Shown one piece after another: positions 26,009 through 30,991 of a stretch of DNA of 30,991 nt. The first letter of the stretch is position 1. Each line of letters opens with the position of its first letter. The notes under the pieces were generated by a model, which saw only the letters and a program-made list of their open reading frames with translations, ran no database searches and had not been told where the DNA came from. A program made the translations under genes and the position numbers. The DNA lies in assembly GCA_964481755.1 (NCBI GenBank), contig CAYZVH010000015.1:1-30991 (forward strand), in the 5' to 3' direction. Source of the DNA: Phocaeicola_A sp964481755 (GTDB lineage: Bacteria > Bacteroidota > Bacteroidia > Bacteroidales > Bacteroidaceae).

Positions 26009-27733
26009 CTAGATTTTGCTGATCCACTCCGCCACGGTGTCCACGGTGGGGTTCGTCAGTTCCAGTTTGTATTTTTTGTTCACTCCGCAGATGTCCATGT
26101 GGAGCTTCTGCGGGTTCACTTCCTTCATGTCCGCCACGGTGTTGTAGCCTGCCTTCTGGATGAGGGGCACCCACTCCTCGGGCACTCCCAGGGCGGTGTA
26201 TTTGGCCGCGGGGTCCTTGGGGGCCACCTTCTCGGGGCGCATCTGGGGGAAGAAGAGTACCTCCTGTATGGTGCTCTGCCCTGTCATGAGCATGACGAGG
26301 CGGTCGATGCCGATGCCGATGCCGGACGTGGGGGGCATTCCGAACTGCAGGGCTCGCAGGAAGTCCTGGTCGATGAACATGGCCTCGTCGTCGCCCTTCT
26401 CGCTCAGGCGGAGCTGCTCCTTGAAGCGCTCTTCCTGGTCAATGGGGTCGTTCAGCTCGCTGTAGGCGTTGGCCAGCTCCTTGCCGTTGACCATCAGCTC
26501 GAAGCGTTCGGTCAGTCCCGGTTTGCTGCGGTGCATCTTCGTCAGCGGGCTCATCTCCACGGGATAGTCGGTGATGAAGGTAGGCTGCGTGTAGGTTCCC
26601 TCGCAGAACTCGCCGAAGATCTCGTCGATGAGTTTTCCCTTGCCCATGGTGTCGTCAATCTCCATGTTCAGCTTCTGGCAGATCTGGCGAATCTCGTCCT
26701 CGCTCTTGCCGTCGAGGTCGTAGCCGGTCTTCTCCTTGATGGCCTCGAGGATGGGCAGGCGTCGGAAGGGTGCCTTGAAGCTGATGGTCTTGCCGTCGAT
26801 CTGGCTCTCGCTGCAACCGTTCACGGCGATGCAGATGCGCTCCAGCAGGCGTTCGGTGAAGGACATCATCCAGTTGTAGTCCTTGTACTGCACGTAGAGT
26901 TCCATGCAGGTGAACTCGGGGTTGTGGGTGCGGTCCATGCCTTCGTTGCGGAAGTTCTTGCCTATCTCGTAGACTCCCTCGAATCCGCCTACGATGAGGC
27001 GTTTCAGATAGAGCTCGGTGGCTATGCGGAGGTAGAGGTCGATGTCGAGCGAGTTGTGGTGTGTGATGAAGGGTCGGGCGCTGGCTCCTCCGGGTATTGA
27101 CTGCAGTATGGGGGTCTCCACCTCGGTGTATCCGGCCTCGTCGAGTGTGGCGCGGAGGGTCTTGATGATGGTGGCGCGCTTGAGGAAGATGTCCTTCACG
27201 CCGTCGTTCACCACGAGGTCGACGTAGCGCTGGCGGTAGCGGAGCTCGGGGTCCTCGAACTTGTCGTAGGCCACGCCGTCCTTGTATTTGACGATGGGCA
27301 GTGGCTTGAGGCTCTTGGAGAGTACGGTGAGCTTCTGGGCGTGGATGCTTATCTCGCCCATCTGGGTCTTGAAGACGAAGCCTTCGATGCCGATGAAGTC
27401 GCCCAGGTCGAGCAGGCGTTTGAAGACGGTGGTGTAGAGGTCTTTGTTCTCTCCGGGGCAGATGTCGTCGCGTGTGATGTAGACTTGGATGCGTCCTTTG
27501 GAGTCCTGCAGCTCGATGAACGAGGCTTTGCCCATGACGCGCCGGCTCATCATTCGTCCGGCTACGGACACTTTCCGTGGCTCGGCTTGTTCGTCGAATT
27601 CGTTCTTGATGTCGGTCGAGAACGCGTTGGTGACGTATTCCGCTGCGGGGTAGGGTTCTATGCCCATGGCCTTCAGTTCGTTCAGACTGTTTCGTCTGAC
27701 GATTTCCTGTTCGCTTAGTTCTAGGATATTCAT
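26009..27733 (-). CDS. lysS: Lysine--tRNA ligase (class II)
   Basis: The enzyme charges tRNA-Lys with lysine. The N-terminal anticodon-binding OB fold spans about 55-140. The class II motifs follow: motif 1 around 180-215 (ATIIKTLRATLDEAGYTEVETP), motif 2 at 254-280 (YEIGKNFRNEGMDRTHNPEF) and motif 3 at 471-485 (GIGIGIDRLVMLMTG). At 574 residues it is longer than the E. coli enzyme (about 505) because of a tail of some 75 residues after motif 3 (EEWVPLIQKAGYNTVADMKE...), which is usual in Bacteroidetes. It is the first gene of the lysS-gpsA-pgi operon and has a strong promoter. Confidence 0.97.
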   Translation of the reverse strand: MNILELSEQEIVRRNSLNELKAMGIEPYPAAEYVTNAFSTDIKNEFDEQAEPRKVSVAGRMMSRRVMGKASFIELQDSKGRIQVYITRDDICPGENKDLYTTVFKRLLDLGDFIGIEGFVFKTQMGEISIHAQKLTVLSKSLKPLPIVKYKDGVAYDKFEDPELRYRQRYVDLVVNDGVKDIFLKRATIIKTLRATLDEAGYTEVETPILQSIPGGASARPFITHHNSLDIDLYLRIATELYLKRLIVGGFEGVYEIGKNFRNEGMDRTHNPEFTCMELYVQYKDYNWMMSFTERLLERICIAVNGCSESQIDGKTISFKAPFRRLPILEAIKEKTGYDLDGKSEDEIRQICQKLNMEIDDTMGKGKLIDEIFGEFCEGTYTQPTFITDYPVEMSPLTKMHRSKPGLTERFELMVNGKELANAYSELNDPIDQEERFKEQLRLSEKGDDEAMFIDQDFLRALQFGMPPTSGIGIGIDRLVMLMTGQSTIQEVLFFPQMRPEKVAPKDPAAKYTALGVPEEWVPLIQKAGYNTVADMKEVNPQKLHMDICGVNKKYKLELTNPTVDTVAEWISKI

Positions 27734-27774
27734 GCTTTTATCTGTTTTCTTTCTTGTTCTTATTTAAGATGTTG

Positions 27775-27805
27775 CAAAGGTAGCGATTCTTTTTGGTCCC
27801 CCCAA
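27775..27805 (-). promoter_or_regulatory. Promoter of the lysS operon
   Basis: TTG (27803-27805), a 20-base spacer and TACCTTTG (27775-27782) on the minus strand match the consensus. The leader is about 35 bases. Confidence 0.7.
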
Positions 27806-27848
27806 GCGTAAGGGCGGAAAAACGCTCGCCCTCGGGGGCGATGCGCGG

Positions 27849-27990
27849 AAAAAAAGCATCAAGTCACTCCACCGAGGCCTGATGCTTTAACACAAAAACT
27901 AAACTAGACTTAACTAAATTACTTTTTCGCGCAGTCGGGATTTCGCAACTCCTCCTACACTATTCATTAAAAATCCATTGAATTTATATT
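27849..27990 (-). ncRNA. Candidate small RNA (unit A), upstream of lysS
   Basis: A promoter on the minus strand, TTG (28022-28024), a 20-base spacer and TATCTTCG (27994-28001), is followed about 140 bases later by a good terminator: AAAGCATCA (27880-27888 in minus reading) pairs with TGATGCTTT (27853-27861), then a run of T (27849-27855). No gene fits between; a 17-codon frame MNSVGGVAKSRLREKVI is present but unsupported. The transcript holds GGAGGAGTTGCGAAATCC, similar to units near 28.2 and 29.2 kb. No known RNA family was recognised. Confidence 0.45.
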
Positions 27991-28124
27991 TTGCGAAGAT
28001 AGGCGGTTAAATCGCAATCTCCAAATTTTTGAGGGGAAAAGTTCAAATGTCCGCCGTGGTGTGGGGTAGGCCTGTCCGCCGATGGGCGGTGTGGGTCTTG
28101 TCCGTTTGATGATGGGTTGAGGAG

Positions 28125-28295
28125 AAAGAGAGAGTGAGGATGAGGAATTTCACAACCCCTCGTCCTCGTAAATCTTTACTATAAATCAAAATTCTAGAAA
28201 ATGATTTCCGAAGGGAAGCAAGTCCCTCGGACATAAAAACCGAAAAAACTGTTCGTGAGGAAGTATTTCACACTCCTCGTATTATTAATATTAAC
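28125..28295 (-). ncRNA. Candidate small RNA (unit C-B)
   Basis: The promoter is TTG (28328-28330), a 19-base spacer and TATCTTTG (28301-28308) on the minus strand. Two hairpins follow with the same loop idea: GAGGA/TCCTC at 28257-28278, and a nine-pair stem at 28136-28167 with a 12-base loop containing TTGTGAAATT. A third hairpin around 28207-28230 (CCGAGGGA/TCCCTTCGG in minus reading) lies between. The last hairpin is followed by a pyrimidine-rich run with few T in a row, so termination there is uncertain. Confidence 0.4.
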
Positions 28296-28330
28296 CTCGG
28301 CAAAGATAGTTGATTTAATCGAAAGCACAA

Positions 28331-28656
28331 ATCTTTTATGAGGAAACCTGGATTTTATTGCACGGATGAGGGCTGTGGGTGAAGGTGGTTTTGTGAGAAT
28401 GGGATGAACGGGCGGACGCCTGTGGCGTTCTGTTCCCGGGTCAGTCTGATAATAGGACAAAGGCAAGCGTGGCGCCATTGATGTTGTCCACGGCAAGTCT
28501 TGTCAACCTATCATATAATGTGCAAAGATGGGTGTTTTTGTTTATTTTATGATGGGTTGAGTGGAGGTGGTGCGGTATTTTTTTCGGGTTGGCGTATGTG
28601 GTTGGAAGGCAGGAGAACCGCTGATGAATGAGCGTTAAGTCGCGGTCCGCGGTCGA
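28331..28656. other. Gene-free stretch with a second copy of the hipB promoter segment
   Basis: 28498-28561 repeats 29083-29147 almost exactly; its -7 box is CATCTTTG instead of TACCTTTG and is probably weak. A 100-codon minus frame (28194-28496) runs through the unit C-B promoter and has no motif, so it is not taken as a gene. Confidence 0.6.
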
Positions 28657-28737
28657 TTATCGAGCCTCGGGGCGAAGAGGTTGACCTCGCGGCTGGCGGA
28701 GCCAGTCGAAGTCGGCGTATACGTGGAGTGTTCTCAT
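28657..28737 (-). pseudogene. 5' remnant of hipA (toxin kinase)
   Basis: Four bases after the stop codon of the HipB-like gene an ATG opens a frame starting MRTLHVYADFDWL, which matches the start of Bacteroidetes HipA proteins as I know them. It stops after 26 codons, where a full HipA would have several hundred residues. No other HipA motif follows downstream. The operon layout (hipB, then hipA at a tiny gap) supports the reading. Confidence 0.6.
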
Positions 28738-28741
28738 CGGT

Positions 28742-29062
28742 CTATTCTTTTTTAGAGGCTCGCAGGCGGGTTTTCAGACTGAGGTCCTGCAGGGCTTTGC
28801 CCAGAGGGTCCTCCTGGGCCAGACGGAGGATGTCGTCGTCCAGCTGCAGGGCGTAGAGCACGCGCAGGTAGATTCCTATCGCCACGGTGGGCGCGCCCTT
28901 CTCTATGCGCGCCACGGTCAGAGGCGAGCAGGTGGCGCGCTCGGCCACTTGTGCCACGCTGAGGTTTCGTCGCAGCCGCGCCAGGCGTATCTGTTCGCCC
29001 ACGGTCTGCATCTTCTGTTCCAGCTTTCGGGGCAGCTTGGTGCCCATCGTGTTCTTTGCCAT
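28742..29062 (-). CDS. XRE-family helix-turn-helix regulator, HipB-like antitoxin
   Basis: The 106-residue protein carries a Cro/C1-type helix-turn-helix at about 20-75: VGEQIRLARLRRNLSVAQVAERATCSPLTVARIEKG. The tail is charged. HipB antitoxins have this layout, bind their own promoter and pair with HipA kinases; here the partner is only a 26-codon remnant directly behind. The frame can be extended to a TTG at 29092, but the ATG at 29062 is preferred: it is the first ATG behind the promoter-like TACCTTTG (29109-29116). The gene is intact and could still act as a repressor. Confidence 0.8.
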   Translation of the reverse strand: MAKNTMGTKLPRKLEQKMQTVGEQIRLARLRRNLSVAQVAERATCSPLTVARIEKGAPTVAIGIYLRVLYALQLDDDILRLAQEDPLGKALQDLSLKTRLRASKKE

Positions 29063-29082
29063 TTCTTTTTCGTGTGCTCTGT

Positions 29083-29147
29083 GTCTTGTCAACCTATCAT
29101 ATAATGTGCAAAGGTAGGGCTTTTTGTTTATTTTATGATGGGTTGAG
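29083..29147. repeat. Promoter-containing 64-bp segment duplicated at 28498-28561
   Basis: The two copies differ by only a few bases. This copy includes TACCTTTG on the minus strand (29109-29116), the likely -7 box of the hipB-like gene; no good TTG was found at the expected distance. A partial third copy (GATGATGGGTTGAGGAGAAA) lies near 28108-28127. Confidence 0.8.
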
Positions 29148-29150
29148 GAG

Positions 29151-29290
29151 AAAAAAGTAAGGAGGAATTTCGCAACCCCTCCTTCTCAGTCAACATTTGG
29201 GGGTCAAGGGGAAATGAGACCCTTGACCCTATGGAAATATACACGCATGAGGAGCGATTTCGCAATCACCGCCTCACGCGAAAAAACACG
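29151..29290 (-). ncRNA. Candidate small RNA (unit E-D), upstream of hipB
   Basis: The minus-strand promoter is TTG (29322-29324), a 19-base spacer and TATCGTTG (29295-29302). The unit holds a hairpin TGAGG/CCTCA (29248-29276), a perfect ten-pair hairpin GGGTCAAGGG/CCCTTGACCC (29201-29229), and a terminator-like hairpin AAGGAGG/CCTCCTT (29159-29184) followed by ACTTTTTTC. The 12-base loop of the last hairpin differs by one base from that of unit C-B. No coding frame of note is present. Confidence 0.45.
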
Positions 29291-29950
29291 TCGGCAACGA
29301 TAGTGAACCCGATTGAAAGCGCAAACTTTTTTAGGTCTGAATTTTCTTGGCGTGGAAGGAATCCCGTGCCAGGCGCCGCTCGCAGGAGGTTCTGTACGCA
29401 CAGTTTCTTTTGTAAAGAAAAATGCCCGGTTAGGAAAATAGTTTTTCTTGGTCGGGGAAATGGATTTTCCTGCGCGAAGTTTATTTGTAAAGATTTTTCA
29501 TTCCTGGTTTTCCCTTTATAGGGTGACACCTCTGGGACCTTTTTAGCCTTATATAGACGAAAGTGTCGGCCTTGGCTTTTCCCTTCACTTGCAGGGTGGC
29601 GCTTCGTGGTTTGTTTTGTCCTTTATGAAGGTGGCGCCTTTCGGTCCGGGGCAGGCTTCCGTAGCCCGCGCTTTGAGTCGCCGGGACAACTGTTGGCCTT
29701 GATTCCCCGGATGGTTCATGTGTCTCTGTCGTTTCCGCCGTGAAGGTTTCCCATCGAAATTTGGGGTTTTGCATGGTTTCCGTAGGCAATCCTTGTGTTG
29801 CGGAGTGAAGTCGGTTCAACGGAATTCGGCGGAACGAGTGGGGGCGGAGGGGCTTTTCGACCTCTTTCTGTGCCCGAGAGGACGCCGTTTTTGGTGGTTT
29901 CTGTACCTTCCGAAGTTTCTGTACCATTGGAGCGGTACGCTTGATGCTGT

Positions 29951-30902
29951 CGTATGTCGTTGCTTTATAGAGAGTTAAGCTGATTGTATTAGGGAGGAGG
30001 TACAGTTGGTACAGTTGTACAGTTGTTTTAAAATGGTATGTTCAATCTCTCCGCTTCCTCCTTATATTATCTATATTTATATATTATAATATATTGATTA
30101 TTAAATATATATAAAATATGATAATAGTAAATAGAGGGTGGAAGTCGGAAGTGATAATGCCTCGAAAAAATAACTGTACCAACTGTACCACTGTACCACG
30201 TCTGCCTTGCTGATAGGGTCGCTTCCTCCTACAAGGCATTGAGGGTCAGTGAGTAGGGTGTGCCTCGCTAGACTCGGCTCCCATCTCTTGTAGGCGTGTG
30301 CAGGTACAGTTTCTGTGTTTGTGGGCAGTGGAAATGCGTGGAGTAATAGTTGGAGGCAGTGGTAAAGCGTAGGCGGATGATGGGAAAGCGAGGGGGGCTT
30401 TGGATTGCACTCGGTGAGTTGCGATTGGCTGGAAAGTCCCGATGCCGGGAAATCAGCTGTTCCTTCAAGAGGGGGGTGACAGCTCTGAGGCAAGGAAGCA
30501 CTACCGTTTAATAGAGCGTGTTGAATTACCAAGGAGGGGTTTTCGGACCGCCTAGGTGGTAGAATGCTTGCCCATGTTGGTCCTATTGTCCTCAAATGCC
30601 GTTGTAGGTTTCGGTATACCCCCTCATCTGCGGGACAAAACCCCTTTGACGCTGAGAGAGAAGTGCGTCGGACGACGTATTTCCCCGCATATTCTGTGTT
30701 GTTCGTTGAAGGTGAAGTTCCCCCTTGCACCCCACTTTCGGAGGGTAAAAGCGGATTTTGCAGGCGTAGCGGACCCTCGATTCGCCCTTTTCGTGGGCTC
30801 TGTGAGCAGCGATTTTGAGGATTTTGCCCGCTCTGAAACCCTTCGAGTCGCTGGAATGGGACTTTAGAGCGAACGTATCTCGTTGCTTTATAGAGAGTTA
30901 AG
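29951..30902. repeat. 29-bp direct repeat, two copies 923 bases apart
   Basis: 29951-29979 and 30874-30902 differ at one base (CGTATG versus CGTATC at the sixth position) and share the core CGTTGCTTTATAGAGAGTTA. The segment between them carries the iteron-like array and no recognised gene. Confidence 0.8.
29999..30197. repeat. Iteron-like 9-bp repeats in opposite orientation around an AT-rich core
   Basis: On the left GGTACAGTT occurs at 29999-30007 and 30008-30016, then GTACAGTT at 30017-30024. On the right AACTGTACC occurs at 30172-30180 and 30181-30189, then ACTGTACC at 30190-30197. An 18-base stretch is exactly inverted between the sides. The 147 bases between contain a very AT-rich run (about 30061-30130). 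Confidence 0.85.
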
Positions 30903-30991
30903 TATGATGGTACATTGTCCTAACTAAGGGATTGGTTTCAGTTTCAGATTTCAGTTTATTTTCAAAAGGCATCCGACTCTTGCTTTTCTCT

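Larger units (their letters stand above)
29340..30991. other. Long stretch without a recognised gene
   Basis: Several frames are open on both strands, the longest at 30101-30730 (minus, 209 codons), 29481-29927 (minus, 148 codons) and 30556-30867 (plus, 103 codons). Their translations are rich in Ser, Pro, Arg and His, show no domain, and overlap repeats, so I do not call them genes. The stretch holds loose tandem units at 29513-29650, iteron-like repeats at 29999-30197 and a 29-base direct repeat (29951-29979, 30874-30902). Confidence 0.55.

Noticed and set aside
25850..27100. 416-codon plus-strand frame opposite gpsA and lysS
   Set aside because: It spans two well-recognised genes in antisense and shows no motif or promoter.
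29201..29229. Terminator at the GGGTCAAGGG hairpin
   Set aside because: The stem is perfect but no T run follows on either strand.
29999..30197. CRISPR array
   Set aside because: Units are only 8-9 bp and directly adjacent with no spacers; no cas gene is in the window.
30101..30730. 209-codon minus-strand frame
   Set aside because: It contains the right iteron array, overlaps plus-strand frames of similar quality, and has a low-complexity Ser/Pro-rich translation without a domain.

Overview
The window looks like a draft (scaffolded) chromosome piece from the order Bacteroidales, probably a Bacteroides- or Prevotella-like gut/oral anaerobe. Reasons: the gene order lysS-gpsA-pgi on one strand; a 574-residue lysyl-tRNA synthetase with an extra C-terminal domain; ferredoxin-dependent 2-oxoacid oxidoreductase genes; and repeated promoters of the Bacteroidetes type (TTG, 19-20 bases, TAnnTTTG) in front of several genes. 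Two runs of 100 N (19310-19409 and 20772-20871) show that the sequence is a scaffold, and both sit in repeats.

Layout. (1) 1-6757 is an accessory segment on the minus strand: the tail of a broken winged-helix protein, a giant 1702-residue fusion of a DnaQ-like exonuclease, a RecQ helicase and a UvrD/Rep-type helicase, and an AAA ATPase with a PD-(D/E)xK-like C-terminus. (2) 7046-8527 (+) is a CstA-family carrier, convergent with korA-korB (8697-11565, minus) across a bidirectional terminator. (3) 12036-12107 is tRNA-Arg(CCU) with its own promoter and terminator. (4) 12500-18222 (minus) is a complete RND efflux operon (adaptor lipoprotein, inner-membrane pump, outer-membrane channel lipoprotein), divergent from an AraC-family regulator (18414-19250, +). 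(5) 19251-21270 holds a HAD phosphatase/mutase gene, both N gaps, a structured intergenic stretch and a 160-bp tandem repeat. (6) 21271-27733 (minus) holds a patatin/outer-membrane-barrel protein and the housekeeping operon lysS-gpsA-pgi. (7) 27806-30991 is gene-poor. It carries a HipB-like regulator whose HipA partner is reduced to 26 codons, up to three promoter-hairpin units on the minus strand that look like small RNAs, duplicated promoter segments, and iteron-like repeats around an AT-rich core.

How the parts work together: the metabolic genes are core anaerobic functions (oxoacid oxidation with ferredoxin, hexose-phosphate isomerisation, glycerol-3-phosphate for lipids, lysine charging). 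The RND operon and its divergent regulator form one likely drug or bile efflux unit. The most unusual material is the triple-fusion helicase with an operator-like palindrome at its promoter, and the cluster of similar small transcription units around the orphan hipB at 27.8-29.3 kb. All assignments come from reading motifs in the sequence; no database search was run.
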